A DNA stretch of 13,573 bases, from NCBI GenBank assembly GCA_903925705.1, contig CAIYGJ010000230.1, positions 1-13,573 on the forward strand. Direction: 5' to 3'. This stretch comes from an uncultured Actinomycetes bacterium (GTDB taxonomy: Bacteria; Actinomycetota; Actinomycetes; S36-B12; UBA5976). Below the pieces are notes generated by a model. It did no database searches. It was not told the origin of the DNA and saw only the letters and a list, made by a program, of their open reading frames with translations. A program made the translations under genes and the position numbers. This document shows positions 1 through 7,139 of the stretch, in pieces; position 1 is the first letter of the stretch, and each line of letters starts with the position of its first letter.

Positions 1-1050
1 CGAAAACTTGCCAGAGAGCTGCACCCAGATGTTAATCCTGGCGCCGAGGCTGGGGAACGTTTCAAAGATGTAACTTCTGCTTACGAAGTTCTGTCGGATC
101 CACAAAAGCGCGAGATGTTTGATCTTGGTGGAGACCCATTCTCATCCGGTGGTGGATTTAACTCGGCAGCTGGATTTGGGTTTGGAGATATCGTTGACGC
201 ATTCTTCGGCGGTGGCGGGCAGCGTGGTCCAAGATCGCGAAAACGCCGTGGCCAAGACGCATTAATCAGACTTCAAGTAACACTTGATGAAGCTGCATTT
301 GGTTCAACTCGAGAATTTGCTGTTGACACTGCAGTTACATGCACTTCATGCACCGGCGAAGGCACTTCTTCGGGAGCAACAATTGTTAACTGCACTATGT
401 GTGCCGGTCGAGGCGAAGTGCAATCTGTCCAGAAATCATTCTTGGGTCAGGTCATGACTTCCAGGCAGTGTCCACAGTGCCAAGGCTTTGGTTCACTTAA
501 CCCACATCCTTGTGCTGAATGTGCTGGCGATGGCCGAGTGCGAACTCGCAGCACATTGTCGGTCCAGATTCCACCAGGCGTTGAAGGCGGCACCCGCATT
601 CAAATGACTGGCCAAGGCGAAGTGGGTCCAGGCGGGGGACCGGCTGGCGACCTTTACGTTGAGCTAATCGAATTGCCACACCCAGTTTTCCAGCGCAATG
701 GTGATCAACTGCACGCAACCATGTCGCTTCCTATGACGGCGGCTGCACTTGGGGCAACTATGGAACTTGAAACTTTAGACGGCACTGCGCCGATCCACAT
801 TAAACCAGGTACTCAATCCGGCTCGACCGTTACTTTGCGTGGACAAGGTATGCCACGCCTACGTAGTTCAGGACGAGGGGACTTAGTTGTCCACTTGGAA
901 ATCCTTACGCCAAGTAGTTTGGATAAAGCCCAAGAAGATTTGATCAGGCAACTGGCAACTTTGCGAGGCGAAGAAACTCCTTCAGCGCAATTACACGAAC
1001 AATCATCAAGTTTGTTTGGAAAACTTAAGGATGCGTTTACTACCCGATGA
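1..1050 (+). CDS. dnaJ: Chaperone DnaJ (DnaJ2 type), 5' truncated
   Basis: Hsp40 co-chaperone that delivers unfolded clients to DnaK and stimulates its ATPase in the cytoplasm. Frame 1 is open from the first base, so the start codon and about 25-30 residues lie outside the window. The J-domain HPD tripeptide is at nt 22-30. A short Gly/Phe-rich stretch follows (about nt 124-225). The four zinc-finger repeats, CTSCTGEG, CTMCAGRG, CPQCQGFG and CAECAGDG, start at nt 340, 391, 469 and 511. The C-terminal substrate-binding domains complete a type I architecture. The ATG at nt 115 is internal, after the J domain, and is not the start. Actinobacteria usually have two dnaJ genes; the copy next to rsmE is normally dnaJ2, downstream of hrcA, so hrcA is probably just upstream. 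The stop overlaps the rsmE start (ATGA). Confidence 0.96.
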   Translation, partial: RKLARELHPDVNPGAEAGERFKDVTSAYEVLSDPQKREMFDLGGDPFSSGGGFNSAAGFGFGDIVDAFFGGGGQRGPRSRKRRGQDALIRLQVTLDEAAFGSTREFAVDTAVTCTSCTGEGTSSGATIVNCTMCAGRGEVQSVQKSFLGQVMTSRQCPQCQGFGSLNPHPCAECAGDGRVRTRSTLSVQIPPGVEGGTRIQMTGQGEVGPGGGPAGDLYVELIELPHPVFQRNGDQLHATMSLPMTAAALGATMELETLDGTAPIHIKPGTQSGSTVTLRGQGMPRLRSSGRGDLVVHLEILTPSSLDKAQEDLIRQLATLRGEETPSAQLHEQSSSLFGKLKDAFTTR

Positions 1051-1781
1051 CTGCTGCAGAATTTCTGGTTAACCCAGGTGAGATTTCGAAAGAAACTAAA
1101 ACCTTCACACTTGATGGCGATGAGGGTAGACATGCTGCGACCGTAAAGCGCATGCGCAAAGGCGAAGTAATTCACCTTTGTGATGGTCAAGGATCCCGAG
1201 CGATAGCAACGGTAGTTGAAGTTCACAAACACAGCCTGGATTTAACAATTGATCAATTCACTTTTGAAGAAGCGCCAGAACCAAGGTTTGTGGTTGTGCA
1301 GGCACTTGCTAAAGGTGAACGCGCCGAACTGGCTGTTGAAATGCTCACGGAAGTTGGGGCTGATGCAATCATTCCGTGGCGTGCTGAGCATTCGATAGGC
1401 AAGTGGGATTCCGTAGAAAAAGGATTAGAAAAGTGGCGTCGCACTTCACGGGAGTCAGCTAAGCAATCCCGACGTGCGTGGATTCCAGAAATATCTAATT
1501 TGAAAACGACCGCTGAAATTTGCGAACTAATGTCGCAAGCTCAAAGTGTTTTTGTGCTGCATGAAAGTGCAGATCAGGCTTTAGCAGCATGTGCAATCAG
1601 AGAACAAGGAACAATCATGATTGTTGTTGGTCCAGAAGGTGGAATCTCGCCAGATGAGCTTGCTGCGTTCTCAAGTGCGGGAGCCCGAGTTGTTCACATG
1701 GGTGCAAGTGTTATGCGTACTTCAACAGCAGGAGCGATCGCAGTGGGCGGGCTCCTTATGCGCAGCCAGCGCTGGTCTTAG
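1047..1781 (+). CDS. rsmE: 16S rRNA (uracil1498-N3)-methyltransferase RsmE
   Basis: SAM-dependent SPOUT-family enzyme that methylates N3 of U1498 in the decoding region of 16S rRNA. The 244-residue length is normal for the family. The N-terminal PUA-like RNA-binding part carries the expected EGRHAATVKRMRKGE pattern (residues 26-40). The C-terminal trefoil-knot SAM site is marked by VVGPEGGISPDE (residues 193-204) and MRTSTAG (223-229), the actinobacterial form of the RTETA motif. The ATG at 1047 overlaps the dnaJ stop in an ATGA junction, which supports this start and suggests translational coupling. The same dnaJ2-rsmE adjacency occurs in M. tuberculosis. Confidence 0.96.
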   Translation: MTAAEFLVNPGEISKETKTFTLDGDEGRHAATVKRMRKGEVIHLCDGQGSRAIATVVEVHKHSLDLTIDQFTFEEAPEPRFVVVQALAKGERAELAVEMLTEVGADAIIPWRAEHSIGKWDSVEKGLEKWRRTSRESAKQSRRAWIPEISNLKTTAEICELMSQAQSVFVLHESADQALAACAIREQGTIMIVVGPEGGISPDELAAFSSAGARVVHMGASVMRTSTAGAIAVGGLLMRSQRWS

Positions 1782-1792
1782 GTCAGGTAATT

Positions 1793-2143
1793 ATGAGTAC
1801 AGAATCTGATTGCTTGTTTTGCAAGATTGCATCGGGCGTAATTCCCGCAGATGTTGTTCTGGAATCCGATAATGCAATAGCTTTTCGCGACATCGATCCA
1901 AAGGCGCCAACTCATGCTTTAGTAATCCCAAGAACCCACTACGCGGATGTCGACGAACTGACCGCAAGCGATCCAATCTTGACTGGGGAATTGTTAACGC
2001 TGGCTGCAGCTGTAGCAAAACTTGAGTGCCTGGATCACGGTTATCGAATTGTGACCAATACTGGCGAAGATGCTGGACAGTCTGTTGCCCATGTGCATTT
2101 CCACGTATTGGGCGGTCGAAGCCTGTCTTGGCCTCCGGGATAG
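1793..2143 (+). CDS. HIT family protein (histidine triad nucleotide hydrolase, Hint-like)
   Basis: Small cytoplasmic histidine-triad hydrolase, probably a purine nucleoside phosphoramidase acting on AMP-N-linked substrates. The 116 residues contain the triad AHVHFHVLGG with His100, His102 and His104, and end in the usual WPPG tail. N-terminal CLFCKI (Cys7, Cys10) is the pair that binds structural zinc in many bacterial HIT proteins. Conserved FRDIDPKAPTHALVIPRTH spans residues 31-49. The ATG at 1793 lies 11 nt after the rsmE stop with only a weak AGGT upstream. The exact substrate cannot be read from sequence. Confidence 0.93.
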   Translation: MSTESDCLFCKIASGVIPADVVLESDNAIAFRDIDPKAPTHALVIPRTHYADVDELTASDPILTGELLTLAAAVAKLECLDHGYRIVTNTGEDAGQSVAHVHFHVLGGRSLSWPPG

Positions 2144-2169
2144 CCGACTCACCCCTTTTGCTTCTGCCA

Positions 2170-2175
2170 TAGAAT
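2170..2175 (+). promoter_or_regulatory. Possible -10 element (TAGAAT) upstream of phoH
   Basis: TAGAAT lies 8 nt before the phoH ATG at 2184, in the 40-nt gap after the HIT gene. A transcript starting here would begin at or next to the start codon, so it would be leaderless or nearly so. No convincing -35 is visible at 16-18 nt spacing. This could be an internal promoter in the run, or chance. Confidence 0.3.
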
Positions 2176-2183
2176 TAGGTCAA

Positions 2184-3188
2184 ATGACAGTCTCTGCTTC
2201 GCCATCCCACACCGTTGTGATCGTGCCAACATCCACACCCATGGTTTCGGTTACGGGTGCGCGCGACGAACTTATTCGGGTAATTGAAAAGTCTTTCTCT
2301 GACTCGGTCATTTTGGTCCGCGGTAATGAAATCACAATTGATGGCCCGAAACCTAGCGTTGAACTAATCGAAACTTTGATTTCCGAGATGTTAGTAATGC
2401 TGCGCACGGGTCAAGGCCTAACTCCCGAATCTGTGGAACGCTCCATCGCAATGCTGCGTTCTGATGTGCGTCCAGCTGATGTCTTAACCGCAAACATTAT
2501 TTCCAGTCGTGGCCGCACTATCCGAGCTAAGACTCTGAACCAAAAACGATACGTGGACGCTATTGATGAAAACACAATTGTTTTTGGAATGGGCCCCGCA
2601 GGAACTGGTAAGACATACCTTGCAGTGGCTAAAGCCGTGCAAGCTCTGCAAAGCAAGCAAGTAACTCGAATCATTCTTACTCGGCCTGCAGTAGAGGCCG
2701 GCGAACGCTTAGGTTTCTTGCCTGGAACTTTGAGTGAGAAAATCGATCCATACTTGCGTCCGCTTTATGATGCGCTTCACGATATGGTCGATCCTGATTC
2801 AATTCCAAGATTAATGACAAGTGGCACAATCGAAGTTGCACCTTTGGCATACATGCGCGGTCGCACACTTAACGATGCATTCATTATTTTGGATGAGGCA
2901 CAAAACACTTCTGCCGAACAAATGAAAATGTTTTTAACCAGACTTGGGTTTGGATCCACAATGGTTATCACCGGAGACGTTACACAAATTGACTTACCAA
3001 CTGGCACGGCCAGTGGGTTGCGAGTAGTTCGAGATATTTTGACTGATGTCGATGACGTAGCGTTTTGCGAACTAACGTCAACGGACGTGGTGCGGCATAA
3101 ATTAGTTGGCCAAATTGTTGATGCTTATGGTCGTTACGATGAAAAGCGCGCAACCCAGGATCAGCGCCCAGATCGTAGGAACTCGTAA
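2184..3188 (+). CDS. phoH: PhoH-like ATPase
   Basis: P-loop ATPase of the PhoH/YbeZ family, often encoded with ybeY and thought to act in RNA or ribosome metabolism. With the ATG at 2184 the protein has 334 residues. Walker A is GPAGTGKT (137-144) and Walker B is FIILDEAQN (233-241), followed by GSTMVITGD (257-265). The N-terminal region before about residue 115 matches the RNA-binding-like leader of full-length PhoH proteins. The frame is open further upstream to 2070, but that extension lies inside the HIT gene and its peptide does not look like PhoH, so I reject it. ybeY starts 2 nt after the stop. Confidence 0.93.
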   Translation: MTVSASPSHTVVIVPTSTPMVSVTGARDELIRVIEKSFSDSVILVRGNEITIDGPKPSVELIETLISEMLVMLRTGQGLTPESVERSIAMLRSDVRPADVLTANIISSRGRTIRAKTLNQKRYVDAIDENTIVFGMGPAGTGKTYLAVAKAVQALQSKQVTRIILTRPAVEAGERLGFLPGTLSEKIDPYLRPLYDALHDMVDPDSIPRLMTSGTIEVAPLAYMRGRTLNDAFIILDEAQNTSAEQMKMFLTRLGFGSTMVITGDVTQIDLPTGTASGLRVVRDILTDVDDVAFCELTSTDVVRHKLVGQIVDAYGRYDEKRATQDQRPDRRNS

Positions 3189-3190
3189 AT

Positions 3191-3661
3191 ATGTCCATTG
3201 ACGTTAACAACGAATCTGACTTTGAAGTAAACGAACTAGAAATTTCTTCGCAAGCCCAGTTTGTACTGCGCAGTTTGCACATCAATCCGGCGGCAGAGCT
3301 GTCCGTGCTTTTGGTAGATGAAATTGCCATGTCGACCCTGCATGAGAAATTTATGGACGAACCTGGTCCAACGGATGTATTGAGTTTTCCAATGGATGAA
3401 CTACGCGCCGGCACGCCCGATCGGGTAAGTGACGAAGGAGTGTTAGGCGATGTTGTGCTATGCCCAGCCGTTGCTGCTCGCCAGGGCGAACAAGCTGGGC
3501 ACAGTATGGAAGTTGAATTGCGACTGCTATTAACTCATGGAATTTTGCACTTACTTGGCCATGATCACGCTGAACCTGAAGAGCATAAAGTTATGTTCGG
3601 GCTACAGGCTCAGTTGCTTGCCCAATGGGAAGGTGAGCGCAACGCTCGTGGCTTAGTTTGA
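3191..3661 (+). CDS. ybeY: Endoribonuclease YbeY (16S rRNA maturation)
   Basis: Zinc-dependent single-strand endoribonuclease needed for 16S rRNA 3'-end maturation and 70S quality control. The 156-residue protein has the diagnostic motif HGILHLLGHDH, with zinc ligands His116, His120 and His126. Upstream is GPTDVLSFPMDE (59-70), the actinobacterial form of the PTNVLSFP signature. It follows phoH by 2 nt, the usual phoH-ybeY pair. An AGGA at 3177-3180 could serve as ribosome binding site. The TGA overlaps the TTG start of the next gene. Confidence 0.95.
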   Translation: MSIDVNNESDFEVNELEISSQAQFVLRSLHINPAAELSVLLVDEIAMSTLHEKFMDEPGPTDVLSFPMDELRAGTPDRVSDEGVLGDVVLCPAVAARQGEQAGHSMEVELRLLLTHGILHLLGHDHAEPEEHKVMFGLQAQLLAQWEGERNARGLV

Positions 3662-4953
3662 GTCAAAATGTTTCATTGTTGGTTTTGGCCAGTGCAATGG
3701 TTCTCTTGGCGGCAGTGTTTGTTGCCACTGAAACCGCATTAGCCCGCGTAAGTAAAGCCACGATTGACCAGCTTCGCAAAGACGGCAGTAAGCGTGCCGG
3801 TCGCCTAAGTAAGTTACTCGATGATCGAGCAAAATATGTAAACTCCTTGCTGTTTGCGCATCTGACGTTGTCAACAATTGCAATCGTTTTGGTCACTACT
3901 GCTTGCTTAAATATTTTTGTCGACAACAACGCGGCCCTGATTAGTTCTTCAGCGATCATGGTTCTAGTTGGCTACATTGTGCTTGGCGTTGCGCCACAGA
4001 CTTTAGGTCGCCAAAAAGCTGACAAAATTGCGCTCTCAACTGTGCGTCTAACGCGCCTGGTGACCAGTGTTTTTGGTCCAATGAGTCGTCTGTTCATTTT
4101 GGTTGGAAATGCAATTACCCCCGGCCAAGGTTTCCGAGAAGGTCCGTTTTCAACTCAAGCAGAACTGCGGGAGCTAGTTGACATGGCTGGCGCAGATTCG
4201 GTGATTGAAGATGACGAACGTCAGATGATTCACTCGGTCTTTGAGTTGGGCGACACTATTGCTCGTGAGGTTATGGTTCCCCGAACTGAAATGGTGTGGA
4301 TCGAAACTCATAAAACTTTGCGTCAAGCAATGTCCCTTGGACTTCGCTCGGGTTACTCCCGAATTCCAGTAGTAGGCGAGGGAATCGACGACATTGTCGG
4401 TGTCGTTTACGTCAAGGATATTGCTCGTCGAGTATTCGAACATCAAGAGTCACAGAGCACTGAACGGGTTTCTGATCTAATGCGTCCAGCATTCATGGTT
4501 CCCGATAGCCGAAGTGTCGATGAGTTATTGCGAGATATGCAGAGTGCTAGAACACACTTGGCAGTCTTGGTTGATGAATACGGTGGCACTGCCGGACTTG
4601 TAACCATCGAAGATGTAATTGAGGAAATCGTTGGTGAGATTTCTGACGAGCACGATGTGCTTGGACCAGATATTGAGGAACTCGCAAACGGTGAGTATCG
4701 AGTAAGTTCGCGACTTCACATTGATGATCTGGCCGAACTTCTAGAAATTGAAATTCCAGATGAGGGCGTCGATACCGTTGGTGGACTTATGGCAAAGCGT
4801 CTTGGCATTGTTCCAATTCCTGGCGCAAGTGTTGAAATAGATAACTGGACCTTGACAGCTGAATCAACTGCTGGGCGCCGTCATCGAATTGATACTGTAG
4901 TAATTTCACGAGACACTTTCACCACCGAAGATGAAGTGAAAACAAATGAGTGA
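3658..4953 (+). CDS. CNNM/CorC-type membrane protein with CBS domains (hemolysin C family)
   Basis: Integral membrane protein of the DUF21-CBS-CorC family, linked to magnesium/divalent cation transport or efflux. Of 431 residues, about 1-150 form the DUF21 membrane domain, with hydrophobic segments near 6-27, 62-88, 92-116 and 132-151. Two CBS domains lie at about 205-325, including MVPRTEMVWIE and the hallmark DEYGGTAGLVTIEDVIEEI (306-324). A CorC_HlyC domain occupies about 335-415. The likely start is TTG at 3658, in a TTGA overlap with the ybeY stop; the first in-frame ATG is at residue 14, inside the first membrane segment, so it is a poorer start. The gene follows ybeY as in M. tuberculosis (Rv2366c position). 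The transported ion cannot be told from sequence. Confidence 0.92.
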   Translation: MSQNVSLLVLASAMVLLAAVFVATETALARVSKATIDQLRKDGSKRAGRLSKLLDDRAKYVNSLLFAHLTLSTIAIVLVTTACLNIFVDNNAALISSSAIMVLVGYIVLGVAPQTLGRQKADKIALSTVRLTRLVTSVFGPMSRLFILVGNAITPGQGFREGPFSTQAELRELVDMAGADSVIEDDERQMIHSVFELGDTIAREVMVPRTEMVWIETHKTLRQAMSLGLRSGYSRIPVVGEGIDDIVGVVYVKDIARRVFEHQESQSTERVSDLMRPAFMVPDSRSVDELLRDMQSARTHLAVLVDEYGGTAGLVTIEDVIEEIVGEISDEHDVLGPDIEELANGEYRVSSRLHIDDLAELLEIEIPDEGVDTVGGLMAKRLGIVPIPGASVEIDNWTLTAESTAGRRHRIDTVVISRDTFTTEDEVKTNE

Positions 4954-5290
4954 ATGGAATTCTGAAGACGACAAATTGGCAGTTCTGGCTAAAGGTGCAC
5001 GTTCCCGCGTTCAAGCCAATGTAGGCGCAGCACTTCGGGATGAAACTGGCCGAACATACGCCAGTGCCGAGATATCAATTGGATCTTTAACCTTGTCTGG
5101 TGTGGAAATGGTTGTTGCTCAAGCGGTGGCATCTGGATCTGCTGGAGTTGAGTCTGTAGTTATTTCATCAAATTCCAAGATTAGTTTTACAGAGTCAGAT
5201 ATTGAATTGGTGCGCACATTTGCTGGCACAGGTATTCCGCTTTACATTATTGACGAAACTGGAAAACCTATTGATTCGCGATTAACGTGA
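4946..5290 (+). CDS. Cytidine-deaminase-like small protein lacking zinc ligands
   Basis: A 114-residue protein in the slot occupied by Rv2365c in M. tuberculosis, between the CorC-like gene and era. Homologues are often annotated as cytidine deaminase. The general pattern fits a shortened deaminase fold: a KLAVLAKGARSR helix (residues 10-21), the strand pair ALRDETGRTYASAEI (29-43), a helix with AVASGSAGVESVVI (61-74), then an IPLYIIDETGK strand (96-106). The (H/C)AE and PCxxC zinc motifs are absent, and the translation contains no cysteine or histidine at all. Catalysis as a cytidine deaminase is therefore very unlikely. It overlaps the upstream gene by 8 nt and the next gene by 4 nt (GTGA). 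Its function is unknown; it may be structural or regulatory. Confidence 0.8.
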   Translation: MSEWNSEDDKLAVLAKGARSRVQANVGAALRDETGRTYASAEISIGSLTLSGVEMVVAQAVASGSAGVESVVISSNSKISFTESDIELVRTFAGTGIPLYIIDETGKPIDSRLT

Positions 5291-6234
5291 CAACTTCTAG
5301 CGATAATTCCCACGCACGACATGCGTCGCCAAAGAGTGGCAGACAACTCGCAGTTATCTCGGTTTTGCTGGCTTGTGTCCTATTCAGTACGAGCGCAACC
5401 GGCAGAGCGTATTTGGATTTTCCGGGTAGCAGTATTTCAGTGGGTGCTTGGAGGGTGTTCCTAGGCGGAATAGGTCTAGCTGCTTATGCTGCAATTCGAT
5501 ACGGAACTTCTGGGTTACGAAAGCTAATCAAAATTCCTATCGTCTGGGTTATGGCAATCGCAGTACTTTCTTATCAAATTTCATTCTTCATCGGCGCAGC
5601 ACGAATTGGCGTTGCGATGGGAACGCTTGGCGCGCTAGCAACTGCGCCATTTTTTGCCGGACTTCTCGGTTGGATTGTTGGAACTGGAAAGCCTTCGGCG
5701 GTTTGGGTGGTTTCAACACTTATGGGAGTGGCAGGCCTGGCACTGATAACTGGCGTTAGCGAAGTTAGGGACAACGTCGGATTCTTTGCAGTGTTTATCT
5801 CTGGAGTTATGTACGCAATTTTCACAGTCTTTGGAGTGCGATTGACTCGCACTCATGACGTAACTGGCGCGGAAGTGCTTGGTGCAGCCTTTGGAATCGG
5901 AGCTGTTTTGTCTCTTCCCATTGTCTTGCTTACGAGTGCGTGGGTAAACACTGCGATTTTAGTCGGCTTTGTGCTTTACATCGGATTGGCAACAACTGCG
6001 CTGGGTTACATATTGTTTGGTAACGGTCTAACTCACTTAAGCCCGGGAACGGTATCGACTTTAACTTTGGCCGAACCAGTTCTGGCAACTTTGATGGGCG
6101 TTTTCATTTTGGGTGAAGCCATGAACTTTCGCGGCTGGATCGGTTGCGGCGTGATTATTGGCGCGCTTGCTCTTCTCGGTATCGTTGAATCACGAACCCC
6201 AACTAAAACATCTTTGGAGACTTCAAATGCGTAG
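5287..6234 (+). CDS. EamA/DMT family transporter (ten-helix drug/metabolite exporter type)
   Basis: Cytoplasmic membrane permease of the drug/metabolite transporter superfamily; the substrate is unknown. The 315 residues contain about ten hydrophobic segments, near 20-39, 50-70, 83-103, 108-133, 136-156, 164-184, 193-216, 221-243, 252-276 and 281-300. They form two EamA repeats, the second closing with the typical LSPGTVSTLTLAEPVLATLMG (residues 251-271) and then a GE. The start is GTG at 5287, overlapping the previous stop (GTGA). The gene sits between the deaminase-like gene and era, where M. tuberculosis has nothing, so it appears to be an insertion into the conserved order. It keeps the operon's tight spacing, and the era start lies within its last codons. 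Confidence 0.9.
   Translation: MTTSSDNSHARHASPKSGRQLAVISVLLACVLFSTSATGRAYLDFPGSSISVGAWRVFLGGIGLAAYAAIRYGTSGLRKLIKIPIVWVMAIAVLSYQISFFIGAARIGVAMGTLGALATAPFFAGLLGWIVGTGKPSAVWVVSTLMGVAGLALITGVSEVRDNVGFFAVFISGVMYAIFTVFGVRLTRTHDVTGAEVLGAAFGIGAVLSLPIVLLTSAWVNTAILVGFVLYIGLATTALGYILFGNGLTHLSPGTVSTLTLAEPVLATLMGVFILGEAMNFRGWIGCGVIIGALALLGIVESRTPTKTSLETSNA
6216..6220 (+). promoter_or_regulatory. Ribosome binding site of era (GGAGA)
   Basis: GGAGA lies 6 nt upstream of the ATG at 6227, inside the last codons of the EamA gene. It is one of only two clear Shine-Dalgarno sequences I find in the window. It decides the era start in favour of 6227 over the upstream in-frame ATG at 6158. Confidence 0.75.
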
Positions 6235-7135
6235 TGGATTTACTTGCATAGTAGGTCGCCCAAACGTTGGAAAGTCGACATTGACTAATGCACTTGTTGG
6301 GCAAAAGGTTGCAATTACTTCTGATCGACCACAAACTACCCGACACACAATCCGTGGAATTGTAACTAAGCCTGAGGGTCAACTAATTTTGATCGATACT
6401 CCAGGTGTTCATAAACCAAAGACTTTGCTTGGTGAAAGACTCAATGCGTTAGTTGCTGATACTTGGTCTGAAGTTGACGTAGTAGTGATGTGTTTTCCAG
6501 CTAACGAAGCAATTGGGCCCGGAGACAGATTCATTGCCGAGCAGATCGCAGCGATACCCCGAGTTAAGAAAGTTGCAGTCGTAACAAAAATCGATACGAC
6601 GGATAAGCAAGCAGTAGGTGAGCAGCTGCTAGCAGTTCAAAAACTTGGTCAAGATCTTGGAATTGATTGGGCAGAATTGGTGCCGGTGTCTGCAGTGGCA
6701 GATAATCAAGTGGACTTGCTCAGCGAATTACTTATGGGAATGCTGCCTGAAGGCCAAGTACTTTATCCAGATGGCGAACTTACTGATGAGCCAGAGTTAA
6801 TCATGATTGCAGAACTTATTCGCGAATCGGCACTTGAAGGTGTTCATGATGAGTTACCACACTCAATTGCCGTAGTTATCGACGAAATGTCTATGCGTGC
6901 TGATCGACCTGACGATAAACCGCTTATGGATATTTTTGCGCTGATTTACGTAGAACGGGAAAGCCAAAAGCATATTGTGATTGGTAAAGGTGGAAGTCGG
7001 TTAAAAGAAGTTGGAACGCAAGCTCGAATTGCAATCAGCAAAATGCTAGGTGTCCCCGTTTACCTAGACATTCGAGTCAAGATTGCGAAAGACTGGCAGC
7101 GCGACCCAAAGCAGTTATCCAGACTGGGCTTCTAG
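6227..7135 (+). CDS. era: GTPase Era
   Basis: Ras-like GTPase that binds 16S rRNA near its 3' end and helps assemble the 30S subunit. With the ATG at 6227 the protein is 302 residues, matching the family (about 300). G1 is GRPNVGKS (10-17), G3 DTPG (57-60), G4 TKID (120-123, in place of NKxD) and G5 VSA (154-156). The C-terminal KH RNA-binding domain includes VERESQKHIVIGKGG (242-256) and ends ..DIRVKIAKDWQRD. The start overlaps the EamA gene by 8 nt and has a good ribosome binding site. Translation from the upstream ATG at 6158 would add 23 residues that look unlike Era. The gene converges on the AI-2E-type gene with a 4-nt gap. Confidence 0.97.
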   Translation: MRSGFTCIVGRPNVGKSTLTNALVGQKVAITSDRPQTTRHTIRGIVTKPEGQLILIDTPGVHKPKTLLGERLNALVADTWSEVDVVVMCFPANEAIGPGDRFIAEQIAAIPRVKKVAVVTKIDTTDKQAVGEQLLAVQKLGQDLGIDWAELVPVSAVADNQVDLLSELLMGMLPEGQVLYPDGELTDEPELIMIAELIRESALEGVHDELPHSIAVVIDEMSMRADRPDDKPLMDIFALIYVERESQKHIVIGKGGSRLKEVGTQARIAISKMLGVPVYLDIRVKIAKDWQRDPKQLSRLGF

Positions 7136-7139
7136 AACT

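Noticed and set aside
2070..2183. Upstream in-frame extension of PhoH beginning at 2070
   Set aside because: It lies inside the HIT gene and its peptide does not resemble PhoH N termini. The ATG at 2184 follows directly after the HIT gene and gives a normal length.
2980..3414. Antisense reading frame of 144 codons opposite phoH/ybeY, and similar minus-strand frames opposite dnaJ, rsmE and the CorC-like gene
   Set aside because: All lie inside well-recognised genes on the other strand, show no family motif and read as shadow frames.
6158..6226. Upstream in-frame start of Era at 6158
   Set aside because: The added 23 residues overlap the EamA coding region and precede the normal Era N terminus. 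The start at 6227 has GGAGA at good spacing and gives 302 residues.
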